Origin: Dicyema japonicum
Lineage: Eukaryota > Dicyemida > Rhombozoa > Dicyemidae
Direction of reading: 5' to 3'
Assembly: GCA_011109175.1 (NCBI GenBank)
Contig: RDEW01000036.1
Span: forward strand, 127,583 to 191,582
Length of the DNA stretch: 64,000 nt
Position numbers and translations under genes: made by a program
Notes under the pieces: generated by a model
Seen by the model: the letters and a program-made list of their open reading frames with translations, nothing else
Databases searched by the model: none
Told to the model about the DNA's origin: nothing
Shown here: positions 22,572 to 34,250 of the stretch, one piece after another
How the letters are laid out: each line of letters starts with the position of its first letter
Position numbering within the stretch: position 1 is the first letter of the stretch

Positions 22572-23442
22572 GTAAAAATCGCCCTTCATCCGGCAAAATA
22601 TCCAAGTCCTTTCCGAAGCAACTCAGAATCCATCACTGTCGACTACAAAATGCTAGAGTTTAAGCAAATTCTTGAAAGCACTGTTGAAAGAACCCAATCA
22701 CACAACCATTCGTCATCATTTGAGTTATCCCATGTGGGTATTGGAGGGATAGAACGGGCAAAGAAGGCCCAGTTCGAGGAGGATGGTCAGACTATGAATG
22801 CTGCCTTTAGTGATCTCAAAAACCTGATGGAATTGGCTTCCACCATGACTGATCTGAGCAGATCTCTTTCTGCCAAACTGGAGGCCACGACTTTTTCCAA
22901 CGAAAAGGACTCCTCCTCAGTTGCCTTCAGATCGATGCTCCTCTCTATCGGGATTGACAATCCTGTCACACGTGGGGGTTCGAACTACCACAGTGAATTA
23001 TCCCAGCAGGTCCACGATTTTCTGCTTCCTTTGGTTGAGAAGGTTGGTGGAGTGATGTCCCTGACTGAAGCCTTTTGCTATTACAATCGGGCTCGCTCAA
23101 TGTCTCTGATTTCCCCACAAGACATGGTCCTCGCGGTTGAGAACTTTACCAGTCTTCCAAGACAGAACCTGTTTTTCAAGAAATTCTCGAGTGGGAGTTC
23201 TGTAGTCCTGTCAAATTGTCAAGATAACAAATCAGTACTCCAAAAGTTGGGGGAGGATGTCAAAAAGGCATTGAAAGTGTCTGGTTGTTGTGTTGTGGTA
23301 TGTATTAGTTGAGGTTTATGCCGGGATTACTCGAATTCCCGTGTTCCTTGCCAGAGAGAGACTGAAAGAGGCGGAGGATGAGGGTATCATATGCAGGGAC
23401 GAATCTGAGGAGGGTGTTCACTTCTATTTTAATATATTTTGA
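22572..23442 (+). CDS. VPS36: VPS36, ESCRT-II subunit (N-terminal exons missing)
   Basis: VPS36 is a subunit of ESCRT-II, which sorts ubiquitinated membrane cargo at endosomes. Exon 22572-23291 encodes the end of the GLUE domain (KIALHPAKYPSPF), the GIGGIERAKK linker, a helical region, and the winged-helix core (LLSIGIDNPVTR, GGVMSLTEAFCYYNRAR, LISPQDMVLAVENF). A 22-nt intron (23292-23313; 16 or 19 nt also keep the frame) joins exon 23314-23442, which ends in FLARERLKEAEDEG, CRDESEEGVHFYFNIF and stop, the typical VPS36 C-terminus. In total 282 residues are seen. The exon begins after acceptor TTAG at 22571 with an in-frame stop upstream. The N-terminal GLUE half is not found in 22060-22570, so it is either far upstream or lost. 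Confidence 0.9.
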
Positions 23443-24349
23443 CTTTGTTGGGAATTTATTTAACAAATTTGTGATAAGTTGGGTAAGTGGGTAATCACGA
23501 AACATCGATTGAGAATTGAGGACTTTATTTCCGACGCTCCACGATTCTGTGACTGTCCAGGAACCACCAATGATTATCCATCACGTTCAAAACACTAATT
23601 AGAGTAGGGAGAAAACCAAGGCCATGTAACCAGTTTTGAGTAATAAGTAAGGCTACAGGTCAATTGATATTAGACTCCGTTTGATTGGACAATTTAAAGT
23701 CCTAAAATATTTTTTAGTTTTTTCTGTTTTTCCCTCTTGTTCTGGCAAATAATTTTCACTTCGCCGCTTTAATTTTATTCAAAAAACCCCTAGACCATCT
23801 AGAAAAAATGGTGTCAAAACTAACTAATCAAGAGATCCCAACTTCTGGCAACTCTCTGACTCTCCTTGAGTGGTCCACCACCAATCCGATCAAAAATAAT
23901 ACAACTATGGCAATAAACTAATGATTTTAGCCATATAGGTTATCCTGCTTTGACATTAAAGTATATGTGATGGAATCAGAGCCCTCCTACCCCGGGAGGT
24001 TCTGGTTTACTCGCCTCGCTTCGATCATCATAAGGATATACAAGACTACATGAACAGAATCGGACGATCGGTTTGTCGCTATACCCTTTCTGTTTTCTAG
24101 ACGACCAGAAGACTGGACACTTCACTTGTTTTTGGTTGCTTTTGTATTCTGCGCCACACCAGATGCACCTGACGGATTTCTGGGAGCTTTTAGTGGTCAC
24201 TTTCCTGTTAGTCATCAGTTTCCTTCTCTTGAAAGGACCGGGGATAATAATTGAAGGTACCAGGGGTCCATATACACAACTTAAAGAGTTATAATCTTCT
24301 CGTCGTTTGTCAGCACTGTGAACAGATTTTCAGTGAGATGGCCCACGTT
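23443..24349. other. Mostly featureless; short minus-strand ORF
   Basis: The minus-strand ORF at 24215-23976 (79 codons) carries VRCIWCGAEYKSNQKQ and a later CSCS, a weak zinc-binding look, but no family is recognised. Nothing else is identifiable. Confidence 0.3.
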
Positions 24350-24357
24350 GCTCTAGT

Positions 24358-26137
24358 TTAGGGTTCCCAAACTTATTCAAGTCATCGCCCCTTTAACAAA
24401 CTTTTAAAAAATATCGCCCACCAGGAAAACTTATATAGTAACGAGTTGGAAATATTAATGTGAACAATGATGTTGCAAAAAGTTAGACACAAGTTTTTCA
24501 ATATTTGGGTTCATGTTTGTAAGCCTAATCCGTAGATCTTTTTTCAACAATGTCCAAGTGATTTCTCCTTTTGTAGCTGTGATACAATACTGAAGACTCT
24601 CTCAACCAAATAAGAAGTTGGGAAAGCAATAAAAAACAATATTGATTTTTTCCATAATATAGGATATTTTTCAGGATATCTTTTTTAACCAAAAATCTTG
24701 ATACGACCGGTTTTTAAAGTGGGTTTAATTTCAAAATCGTTTTTTAACATAATTATTTTTTGACAACAAGAGTCAACGTCATCTACATTCTGAAAGGGGT
24801 CTATCACCCAATCTGGAACTTTGAGTTCACATAAATCTTTGAAACGTCCCTTCATATCTTGTTCAAGAGTGATCAAATGTTCAATATAAATTTCAAAATC
24901 ATCTTCAGAAAGGAAGTCTTTAAGACGTTGAGACGTGGAAATTGGATTAATTCTTTCCTGCCAATATTCCTACAAAATAAAGGTAGTTTCGAAATAAAAG
25001 CAAAAATAAGTGACTTTGCTTAAAATAATTTAAAAAATAATTATGTTATGTTATCCAAATAAGTCGTGACCGACCCTTGGAGATCTCATGAGCAAGTTTC
25101 TCCACTCTCCCCGATCCGTTGCAATTTGGAGTAGCCTTGATATAGGCATTCCCGTGACGTCTTCCACCGTGGATAGCCACCGAGTCTTCGGTCGACCAGG
25201 TCTTCTCTTCCCAGTAATATTGCTCAGCATAATGATTTTTTCCAGGGAATCAGAGCGGACAACATGCCAAAAAAAACGCCAATCTGTGTTTTACGATTCT
25301 TTTCTAGCGAAATGTCATCTCCACTCGTTTGAGTACATTGGTGTTTGTTATTTTGGAAGTCAAGGAATTCTTAGTAACCTCCTCCAGCATAATACCTTGA
25401 TTAAATTAATATCAGCAAATTGTAATTTCACATTAAGTTTATTAAACTTAGCAAAAATATCTGCTAGTAAGCCACATCATGTTTAACGGATTCTAGTTCC
25501 GGGTCAATTTGAGACGATTTGAGAAATTCTACAACAGTGCTGAAAAGAGAGAAAATCCGCGCCAAACAGTATTATAACCACCGTACTTCAGTATGTACCA
25601 ATAGTCGTATAAAATCTTCATTTTCAATACATAGCTCTCGACAAAGACGTGAATTTAAAGAGTTGGATTTAATTTTGTTAATAGCAGAAATAACTGTGTT
25701 AAAAGAGTCATGTAGACGACCATTTGTATTTTTAGCCACCAGATGCTGTCGATGGATCACGAAATGAATAGTCATTACATTGGTACGTGTTGTTTTAAGT
25801 ATGCCACAAACCACGATAGCGACCAATCATTGAAGGTGCCTCATCAGTTGGACATGCAACTATATTTGTTAATGTTATATCTGTAAGACAAGAAATTCAT
25901 GGACTTTGTCGAACATTGTATCAGTTTCAAGCTTTCGAGCAAAAGTAATTGTTGAATAATAAATTTAAAATTACAAGTTCATCATACTGAAATTTTATTA
26001 TGTTAATTAAATGTATGATATAAATTTTACGAATAATTTATTATCGCCCTTTTGAAATTAAAAACGCCCCTCGATAAACGATTTAGTCATAAACGCCCCC
26101 GTTGAATTTCCAGATATCGCCCACTTTGGGAAACCCA
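24358..26137 (-). mobile_element. hAT transposon (ZBED/ZMYM6-like transposase), degenerate
   Basis: The ends begin TTAGGGTTCCCAAAC (24358) and, inverted, TGGGTTTCCCAAAG (26137). Flanks GCTCTAGT and GCTTTAGA agree at 6 of 8, consistent with a decayed 8-bp hAT target duplication. Minus-strand transposase pieces in order: APSMIGRYRGLWHT near 25860-25800, HFVIHRQHLVAKN and LNSRLCRELC, LLVHTEVRWL (25826-25572), then KFNKLNVKLQFADINL (near 25400), LCELKVPDWVIDPF (24876-24685) and FPTSYLVERVFS near 24620. Stops and an internal LINE insertion show it is dead. Confidence 0.8.
25060..25340 (-). pseudogene. LINE 3' end inserted within the hAT element
   Basis: The minus strand reads WHVVRSDSLEKIIMLSNITG, KRRPGRPKTRWLSTVEDVTG and DRGEWRNLLM, the common C-terminal tail of RTE/CR1-like RT proteins. 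It separates the two halves of the hAT transposase (25400 and 24960), so it was inserted after the hAT. Confidence 0.7.
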
Positions 26138-26164
26138 GCTTTAGATTCTCCACATCCAAAACGT

Positions 26165-26760
26165 TTGCAACATGTTCACTTTAATTTTCTGATTTTTCTA
26201 TTTATCCTGGTACGTTCTGACTGTAAAAAGTATTTCCTGTCTGTGTTCGTCATGTTTTCTAGCGATAGTCGAAGATCCTTCTGTTTTGCAGCTAGTGGGG
26301 AACATTGGGGTGGCCCTGCTCGGTACCTCGTGCGTATTGCGGCCGCCTCCCAATGTGTTCGTTTGCAGCCATGTGAATTCTTTCCATTGTATGCGTCCAA
26401 GTGACTCCCGGTGGAAGGCCTAATGTTCCATAGATGCTCGATATATATTTCGAGTAAGTGTGAAAAACATAATCTCTCGACTAGATATCCTCTCCGTATG
26501 ACCTGAAATGGATTTGTTTCTGAAGTGGGTGCATAGCGACTTGTAGTATTAAACAGGGCCACGACGATCTTGTGGTCGCTTTCCACAACGGCCCATCCGT
26601 ATGACCTCAAGTCCAGTATTAGTGTTCTATCTTTCTGTCGGCAAAGCATGTAATCAATTTGATTGTAAATCATCACATGGCCCCCTGATTCATTTCTTCT
26701 GCAGCACGTCCAGGTAGTCTTATGTCGTGCAGCGTGCGCAAATGCAGTGTTACACAGAAT
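26165..26760 (-). pseudogene. APE-type LINE endonuclease C-terminus and linker
   Basis: The minus strand reads TTWTCCRRNE, IYNQIDYMLC and VVESDHKIVVALF: the NQIDY and SDH signatures of an apurinic-type LINE endonuclease, including the catalytic His of SDH. The linker toward the RT (ENMTNTDRKYFLQSERTRIN) follows. The ORF is open from 26676 to 26176. No RT is found further along, so it is a fragment. Confidence 0.8.
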
Positions 26761-27317
26761 TAGAATAAGCGTGCAAAAGGTCGAAAATAAAAGAGGTCGA
26801 AGGATCGGTCCCTTGTTCCCTCAAAAAACAAAAAAATTATTTGAGTCAATAAAGCGATTAAGCGTCAAAGGGTCGAAAATAAAAGAGTCGAAGGATTGGT
26901 CTTTTGTTTCCTCAAAAACAAAAAAAATTGATTTTGAGTAATAAAGCGATTAAGCGTGCATAAGGGTCGAAAATAAAAGAGGTCGAAGGATCGTCCATTG
27001 TTCCCTCAAAACAAAAAAATTATTTTGAGTCAAAATAAAGCGATTAAGCGTGCAAAAGGTCGAAAATAAAAGAGGTCGAAGGATCGGTCCTTTGTTCCCT
27101 CAAAAAACAAAAAAATTATTTTGAGTCAATAAAGCTATTAAGCGTGCAAAGGGTCGAAAATAAAAGAGGTCGAAGGATCGGTTCTTTGTTCCCTCAAAAA
27201 ACAAAAAAATTTATTTTGAGTCAATAAAGCTATTAAGCGTGCAAAGGGTCGAAAATAAAAGAGGTCGAAACATTGGTTTTTTGTTTCCTCAAATAACAAA
27301 AAAATTATTTTGACTCA
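26755..27317. repeat. Minisatellite, six units of about 94 bp
   Basis: Units start with AAGCGTGCAAAAGGTCGAAA-like sequence at about 26765, 26860, 26950, 27046, 27140 and 27234. Each contains AAAATAAAAGAGGTCG, a TTGTTCCCTCAAA segment and an A-rich run. Units differ by a few substitutions and small indels. No coding frame crosses them. Confidence 0.92.
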
Positions 27318-27717
27318 TTTATATACTATTTCCATTTTGATGGCTCATTTTTTTCACTGAAAAAAAGAGAAAAATTAGGCTTAAGAGACAGAGAATTAAA
27401 TTTAAAAACCGATATACTATCATCAACAGGGTCCTGGGCCAATTGCTAACTGGGTATTTGTCGGCGTCTTTGAATGTATAAAAGCTTTCTAACTCTTGAG
27501 AATTTGGTTTAAAACAACCTTAAATCTCGGTTTTTTTCCTTGGGGATTTAGCATCTCTACTTTACTCAGGGATTTTACTTTTCTATTTTCCTTGGGGATT
27601 AAACTTATCTCTACTTTTTTTTTCTCTTGAGACATAACTTAGTGGTTGTTAATGTTTTCAAGTGATAAATTTGTCTTATCAACCCGGACAGTGTCAACGC
27701 TTTGGTTCATATGACAC

Positions 27718-27822
27718 GACATTTATTAACCCCGGATACACCGATAAAGAAGTTAAAGTAAACAACTGATTAAGTGTATCCAGTTTCCACTTCTACAGAA
27801 ACAGAGTCCATCCAGTAGTGTC
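27718..27822 (+). repeat. Dispersed repeat, copy 2 (see 21772)
   Basis: Same unit as at 21772. It is followed at 27829-27863 by AATTTAAAATTATAAGTTCA and CATACTGAAATTTTATTAT, which also occurs at 25962-26000, so at least two repeat families adjoin here. Confidence 0.65.
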
Positions 27823-27863
27823 AATTTAAAATTATAAGTTCACCATACTGAAATTTTATTATA

Positions 27864-28581
27864 CAGTGCGACCCCGAATTGGGGAAATTTTTCCCCAATT
27901 TTGAGGTTTCCCCCAAAAAAGAGGGTTTTCCTTAAATTTGGGTCTCCCCTGTTCAATATCCTACCTTAATAATATAATCATGACGGATAATTACAATTTT
28001 TATTTTTTAATACAAAATCTGTTAATTTTAGTCGAGTGTTTTGATTTTTTCGCATCGAACTCATAAAATTTGCTTTGAATCTGTATAGATCAAAGACATT
28101 TTCCGGAGTATCTTGCTTAATGACATTTAGCAGTATTGTGAATGCGCATTCCGCAATATTCATAACTTGTTGATCATCCAAATGTTTTAGAAATTGTTCG
28201 CTGCAGTCCTCTTCATCACTACTGTTATCATCCCAGAAACTTCCCAAAATCGCATTTTTCACAATATCCGAATCAATCAGACTTTCTCCGGTGTCCTCTT
28301 ATTCCCGACAGTCATATTCCAAAGCCTTTTCAAAGTAATGTCGTATTGAAGTTTCTGTAATCTCTCCCCATGCCAATTTCGAACATGAAATAGCATCCAA
28401 TAATGTGATTCCCTTTATTGCTTCATCTATTTGAGCTACAGGATTTTTATCATAGATAATCGTTTTCATCATCCAATTATTAAAATGATTCTTAAATGCC
28501 TGTATTATCTATTGATCACATGGCTGAATTAATAAAATTGTGTTTTTTAGAAAAAATAGGGCCTAATTCGGGGTCGCACTG
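27864..28581 (-). mobile_element. Tigger/pogo-like DNA transposon, internally deleted
   Basis: The inverted ends CAGTGCGACCCCGAATT match over 17 bp and are flanked by TA on both sides (27862-27863, 28582-28583). The 718-bp body encodes on the minus strand only the C-terminal part of a Tigger transposase: LAWGEITETSIRHYFEKALE near 28390-28310, then the acidic ORF 28262-27978. The DDE domain is absent, so the copy is non-autonomous. Its right end lies 49 bp upstream of the RING gene ATG. Confidence 0.85.
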
Positions 28582-28630
28582 TATTACCGTATCTTGCATT
28601 TTTATAAAATATTTTGAATTTTTTATAAAA

Positions 28631-29140
28631 ATGGACAAGGAAAGTTCAGATGAGGGCTCTCAACAAGGGGAAAGCGAATCCAGCGAATCATACGATTTCA
28701 ATTTGGACAGGTGACTTTTAAATGTTGTATGGCTAGTGATGTATTATCTCGGGAGTCGAATAATTGGTCTCCTTTCGATGGATATGGGAATGACGATGAG
28801 TCGGAAAGTCCAATGATAGTGACCCCGAGACTCAATTAGAATTTCCATGAAGGAGTCTATATTGAAGAAAAAACCCAACTTTGGAGTTTGCAGTTCCTGT
28901 GATCGACCTTATACCTACAGCTATTGGCAGATCCCTTATATTTTGGTTTCCTGTATTCATACAATGTGCAAGAGATGCATTTATGCTCAACTCAATAAGA
29001 CAGGGTGGACTATTGAGTGCACGTTGTGTGGTGAAGAGACAGAACTTCCTCTAAAAGAGAGATTTTCTGTACTGAGAATCAGCGAAGATGAACTGAATGT
29101 AACCAACCAAAATACAAACTCCGGACAACCCAAGAGTTGA
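28631..29140 (+). CDS. RING-finger protein, 153 residues, three exons
   Basis: Exons 28631-28710, 28737-28807 and 28830-29140 join through introns of 26 and 22 nt into 153 codons. The N-terminal 50 residues are acidic and serine-rich. Residues about 71-118 form a RING finger: CSSC, then SCIHTMCKRC and CTLC, with the expected Cys/His spacing for two zinc ions. A RING suggests an E3 ubiquitin ligase, but no substrate-binding domain follows. The second intron uses a GTCCAA donor, which is unusual; without it two frames fail to join. Confidence 0.7.
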
Positions 29141-29730
29141 TGGATATTATATTGTTCGACTATTTTATTATTTTTTATTCAGTGAGTATCCGCATGTAGT
29201 CTACTAGTAGGAAGGCCAGTAGCTTATCTCCAAAATTATCTGAGGGAAAGCCATAAAAATTTTAGAAAATGATAAAATTTATTTCAAACTCAAATTAACT
29301 TGGAACATTGGCAGTTTAGAATTTACCGAATCCTTACTGAATTTGCTCCTCCAAATGGACTCCCACAAACCCAGGACCGTTGAAGAAGACAGAGGCACTA
29401 TCATAATATAAATTTTTCGAACCATTAAACACTTATGCTATTAACGAGGGATATTTTGAGGATGAAGTCAATTGACGTATTTCTTCAACACGGAAGGACA
29501 AGTCATTCAGATTCCAAAATAGTCCTGTATCCCTTTCAAATAGTGACCAAATAGAGTGAGGGAAAGATGTCATCCTGGTTTTCTCATTTATTTATTTAAA
29601 ACCGAGAATCATGAGATAGGTAAATCACATGACATCACCCCACGAGGAACAGAAACAGAACCAATGAGGAAAACCATAGATTTAGTAGTCAGCAGGGGAT
29701 TGGACCAAGATAATTTTATTAAGCTAAAGA
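29141..29730. other. No confident feature
   Basis: The ORF at 29556-29783 runs into a family B tail and is probably chance. A weak LINE-tail-like block (ATTTATTTA then AATCATGAGATAGG) lies near 29585-29630. Confidence 0.35.
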
Positions 29731-29734
29731 ATGA

Positions 29735-29815
29735 GCTTTGCTGGTATATGAGCGAATCTCGCTGCCATTTTGAGAGGGAATAGTCACGTTGTCAGGGCGG
29801 CCGCTTTATGACATT
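29735..29815 (+). pseudogene. Family B 3' coding tail
   Basis: After a one-base shift it reads ILRGNSHVVRAAAL and stop, matching the end of the copy at 36709-37734 (ILRGNSHAVRAATT). Confidence 0.6.
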
Positions 29816-29929
29816 TTTATTTATTTTATTTTGTTTGAACAATAATAAAAATTTAAGCCAAATGATGACTATTAATTCCAAAATTACTCAAGGTTAAGTA
29901 ATTTTATAAGTCGGTACTTTAATAAATTT

Positions 29930-30300
29930 TACAAGTTAATTTTAGTGGCATTCCGATAACGTGGCGTAGCAGGAACGGGAAGTATAGTGGTCTCTCGAAC
30001 CGTGATTGGCTGTTCGATTCTCACGCAGCCTGGTCGAAGGATTCCGTTCAGCTTTGTGCTTTCTTTGGTTGATCCATTTGTCGAAGGAAACGGCCAATCC
30101 TTGACAGATGTCCAAAGGGGATTTATCTCCTTCCACTCCAGTGGAGGGGTTTCCACAGTGGCAGATATGACAGGACGCGTTCCACTCCGACTATGGGAAC
30201 TCGAGGAATGCTTTCAAAACGTTTGCTTTCACAGTTGATATCACGTTTTCGACATGCTGTGAAAAACTAAGAGAGACATCCGAGGATCCGAGTAAGTTGC
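29930..30300 (-). pseudogene. LINE fragment, thumb and Cys-rich tail
   Basis: The minus strand reads LLGSSDVSLSFSQHVENVIS, a common motif after the RT palm, then CHICHCGNP and a degenerate tail. Short and broken; assignment is by motif resemblance only. Confidence 0.4.
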
Positions 30301-30559
30301 CTGGTCGGTAACCCTGTAAATTTATTTCATTAAAAATAAATTTATATTTTTATTCTCATTTTCAAAAGGACTACAACATTTTTGGTGTCAAAAGAAAATT
30401 TTTGTTAACTGAATAGATTTTAGTCATATATGTTGTGAGGTACGATTTAAAAAACAATTAGAGTCACCCGAACTCTCAAGATCTAACTTGGAAGACTCCG
30501 GATTACAAAAATTCCCAAAACGTTCCAAATATATAGCAATCTTTTTCGGTAGTGGTCCC

Positions 30560-30910
30560 AGTTTATACTTGTCAAATCATAGCGTACTAGAGCAGGCCTG
30601 ACCTAAAGGAGTTAAGAACACTCTTGAAGAGTGGCTTGGAGCAAATCACCTATCCCTTTCTTTATCGAAATCCACCGTCACTGCATTCACGTCCAACCGC
30701 CGTCAACTAAATTTTCAACCAATTTTAACAATTCATGGACAAAAACTACCCGTTACGAAACATCCTAAAATACTTGGAGTTATTTATTTAAATATTATGA
30801 ATTGGCACAACGTTCCTCTAATACACCTGGACTGGACTGACCGATCTATGGGAGCGACCAACATCTGCTGCGTTCTATTTAATTGCTGTTGGCCTCCTAC
30901 AAGTTAGTGA
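30560..30910 (+). pseudogene. Jockey/CR1-type RT palm-thumb fragment
   Basis: The plus strand reads TLEEWLGANHLSLSLSKSTV, TAFTSNRRQ and KLPVTKHPKILGVIY, the region just after the YADD motif in many LINE reverse transcriptases. The upstream palm is missing. Confidence 0.65.
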
Positions 30911-30930
30911 GGCTGGGGTTACTTAACTAA

Positions 30931-31164
30931 CTAACGAGGATTTTCACCAGCCATCCACATGACTTCCACTTCCTTCTCGGACTGTGGGTCCACCACTTCG
31001 TTAATGTAATGAGTTGCCCGTTCTTCCAGTCGCCTCGACGCGTAAAGGATTTTGTCAATTGGTGTCTTGACTCCATGTTTGTGCTCGACATTAATACTTT
31101 CTAACGTCATATTTAAAACCACTGATTGAATATACGCTCTCATTATGGAAAAGACTGTTTTCAA
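30931..31164 (-). pseudogene. R4/Dong-like element, C-terminal fragment
   Basis: The minus strand reads AYIQSVVLNMTLESINVEHK, which corresponds to TYIQSVVLKRTLESMLIEHK at the end of the nuclease ORF at 37742-38113. The rest of the ORF is not recognised. Confidence 0.55.
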
Positions 31165-31619
31165 TTTAATTAAGAAGCTACTTTCCGTCTGATCATCAAT
31201 AGAGATTCAATTTGGACCGAATCACTAGAGATTTACAAAGATGATTTTTTTTACCTAAAGATGTCGAGGACTTTGGTAAAATGTTCCACTTACCCATAGG
31301 ACCCCTTAAAATTAATTTTATAAGTTTTAAATAGATGACTTTTACCTAAAAATGTCGTTTCGCTAAAATCCCGTGATGTTTATTGATGAACTTACCCAAA
31401 ACCTGAAAAAATTAATTGGAGATCATTTTGAAAAAGGCCATACTGAATGGACACGTAAAAAATACACCGGACACATAAAGCCTACGATTATTGTCTATTT
31501 CCTAAAACAAGTTGGTGTATGCCTGTGTGGTTCATCAGCTTTGTAGTGGTGTGATGAATAGGTGGAGTATTTATTCTAAACTATAATAGACACCAAATAG
31601 ACCAGATAAACTTAAAAAG

Positions 31620-32230
31620 GCGAATCCTTCAAGGGAAAGCATGTCTCTACTGGTTTGTGTCTCTGTTGTAGAGGCATTGATTCGATCCCTCAATGATCGG
31701 TTTAGCAAATACCAGTTCATTATGAGGGTGTTTGTTTCAATACTAATCAACTTCTTTTTATTGACGACCTGAAGATGTATGCTCGATTAGTCGAGGAGCT
31801 CTACTCATGGGGTCTGGTGCTAGGGAGTTCTTTGAGAGCATAGGATTAGATTTGAAATATTCCAAGTTTACTACTAACACAAGTATCGAGTTAGTAAAAG
31901 TCATGGAGGAACACGAAGGATGTAAGTATCTGGGTGTTACTGGAACTAAAAGTCCTTTATTATGCCTGAGACAAAGTGACAAATTAAATTTATTGACCAA
32001 GAAAAACACCGTCATTGCCAGAATGAAAAATTCAGGTGATCCCGACCACCATCAGCAGTCTTTGCTTGCTCGAACTTGAAAGAAATGCCGTCCAGGGTTA
32101 ACTCCCTTGAAATTGATGAAGGCATTCGTAGACGAGCAGCTTTATTATGTAAGATGTCTTTAAATGCAAAGAATTTGTTCTTAGCATTAATGAATATTTT
32201 TTTGATTGTCGACATGTGGAAAGGTCAGCT
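31620..32230 (+). pseudogene. R4/Dong-like RT fragment
   Basis: Plus strand: ALIRSLNDRFSKYQF, FIDDLKMYARLVEEL and then CKYLGVTGT from 31807-32079, matching in order the RT at 39200-40470 (FIDDLKL, YKYLGVLEG). This family has FIDDLK instead of YADD. RRRAALLCKMSLNAKN near 32128-32175 may belong to the same element. Confidence 0.55.
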
Positions 32231-32309
32231 TTTGTAATGACATTTTTATTGAATAGCTCTTTCGGTGACCCGCCATTGCCTGTGATCGATGTCGAAATCA
32301 AACCGACGA

Positions 32310-33940
32310 TATGGGTGGACGAGAATTATTTGATCGAATGTGAATAATGAAAATTATTGTTCGAAAGACGAGAAACATTAAATCTTTAAATTCCATTAAT
32401 AACGATACTAGTCTTTCATACTTGGGAAAATTCATTACACTATGTGCACTAACAGTACTCCTAAGGTTTTTACACGTAGAAAAATAACTAAATCTTTATT
32501 TAATAGCTGAGACTTCCATAATTTGTATTCGGCGACATTATTTCTGGTTAATTAAATATCTTTATACAAGTGGGCGTTGTCTGGCTAATAATTTTTGCTT
32601 TTTTTAAGGCATTGCATAATGAAATCACCATCGCAATATTATTTTCCAACATTGCAAGCATTCGGGTGATTTGATAGTGTGCAGTAACTGATGTAGTACT
32701 TCGATTATGTTTTTTGAGAAACGAGTATGTAACGCAGATAATTTTTTTCGCAATTCATTTGCCTTGAAACACGCATTGGACCTTTTTGGTTAATAAGCAA
32801 CTTCATACCTTCGAAATTATTGTATGATTAGATTGGTAATGCTGCTAATTAAGTTATGGGGAAGTAATATGTAACGGCAGGGCAGCCGACTTCTACCCAG
32901 ACAGTTTCCCCAAGAAATCAACAAACACATGGTCATCTTTGAAGATAATTGACAGATACTATAGAGCGTTTTTGAAACCTCGAATAAGATTTTCGATAGT
33001 TCTGCCATTTAGAATAAAGCGGTTGCCGGTCTTTAATAGTCCTGAGAACCCATTCTTCTAGTATTTTATCACAACTTTTTACATGCCACGAGAAGTACAA
33101 AAATTACTCTCCTGGTTGAAGGGAGTATTGATATTGTTTGCCTTGAGATTAACCTTTTGTTTGACGTGAAGAGGGGTATGGCTTTTTATGTGCTAGTCCG
33201 CTCACCTGTTGTCTTTTAAGCAAACGTGTTCCAATTGATGATGTAATTTCATGCGGTGGATTGGATGCCCTCCCCTCGTGTGAGAAAGGAAATAATGTAA
33301 TCTGTATGTAATGAGAATATTGTTTTTCATTCAGAAGGTATAAAGATTAACGTAAACAAGAGAAAGTTAACTTTATTCTTTATTATTGCACATTTCAATG
33401 CTTATTCTTGGAATACTTTTATATCTTTTGAAAGGAGTTTTATGGAGCACGTGGTAAACGGTTATATCTTAATTATAAACAGCTTTGTTGACAATTTTCA
33501 CTCTTTTTGTTCTTTCAATCCAACATCTTAGGAATAGTTCCCTTTCAGAGTCTGAATAAATCTTTCCATTATTCGTAGTGATTGATAACTGTAATTGTTG
33601 GATGTTGAAATCTCCGTAGAGCTTTGCATTTTTGGATTCCAGTCCGTTATCCACTGTAAATATAAGCCATTTGTAATGATAATTATGCTTTCTTATTAAA
33701 TCGATCAATCTTTAGTGCCATTGAAAATAAGTCCAAAAATAGGCACTTTTTCGATAGTGGATCTTTTTATAAAGATAGAACATAAGTTCTGAATCATCTA
33801 TAGTATTTTTTAATATTTATCACACTTATAAAGCAACATCATGCTTTATTCAAGAATAATTAATTTCCAGACGTAGTAAACATTGTTTCTGGATTTAAGG
33901 CGACGAATTCTTGTTAATAAAGTACCTTAGATATTATTTA
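32310..33940. other. No confident feature
   Basis: Short ORFs on the minus strand at 33008-32817 and 33708-33469 show no recognisable motif. AT-rich. Confidence 0.4.
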
Positions 33941-33949
33941 AGAATCTGT

Positions 33950-34250
33950 TCAATGCTCGACACTGTTTAGAAAGTCTGAGCATTATTGCAGCGAAGTATT
34001 TGGAGCAGATAGAAAGGAAATCCTTGTAACGTGAAAGAATATGTATCCAAAAAACTTTAAGACATTTGGGTTCTAGAAATCATAAAATATTTGAATAGAA
34101 GAATTCCACCGTCAGAATATGCGAATCAGTCAGTATCAGTTGAACGAACAATTTCACTTTTATCAAAAATTCTCTCTAAATCGCATTTTTAGATCAGATC
34201 ATATCACTATTTGATTTTATTCTATAATCAACAATTTATATAGGCATTTT
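33950..34250 (+). pseudogene. Possible hAT transposase C-terminal remnant
   Basis: A reading near 34090-34190 gives ILKYLNRRIPPSEYANQSVS then VERTISLLSK, similar to the hAT dimerisation motif in which a Ser/Glu-Arg pair precedes a hydrophobic strand. No other hAT domain or ends are seen. The ORF at 34414-34617 is not recognised. Confidence 0.25.

Noticed and set aside
23976-24215. Zinc-ribbon-like ORF as a piggyBac C-terminus
   Set aside because: Only a CxxC pair is convincing; the full cysteine pattern and a transposase core are missing.
26755-27317. Repeat array as a CRISPR candidate
   Set aside because: Units are contiguous and similar throughout with no unique spacers, and the genome is eukaryotic.
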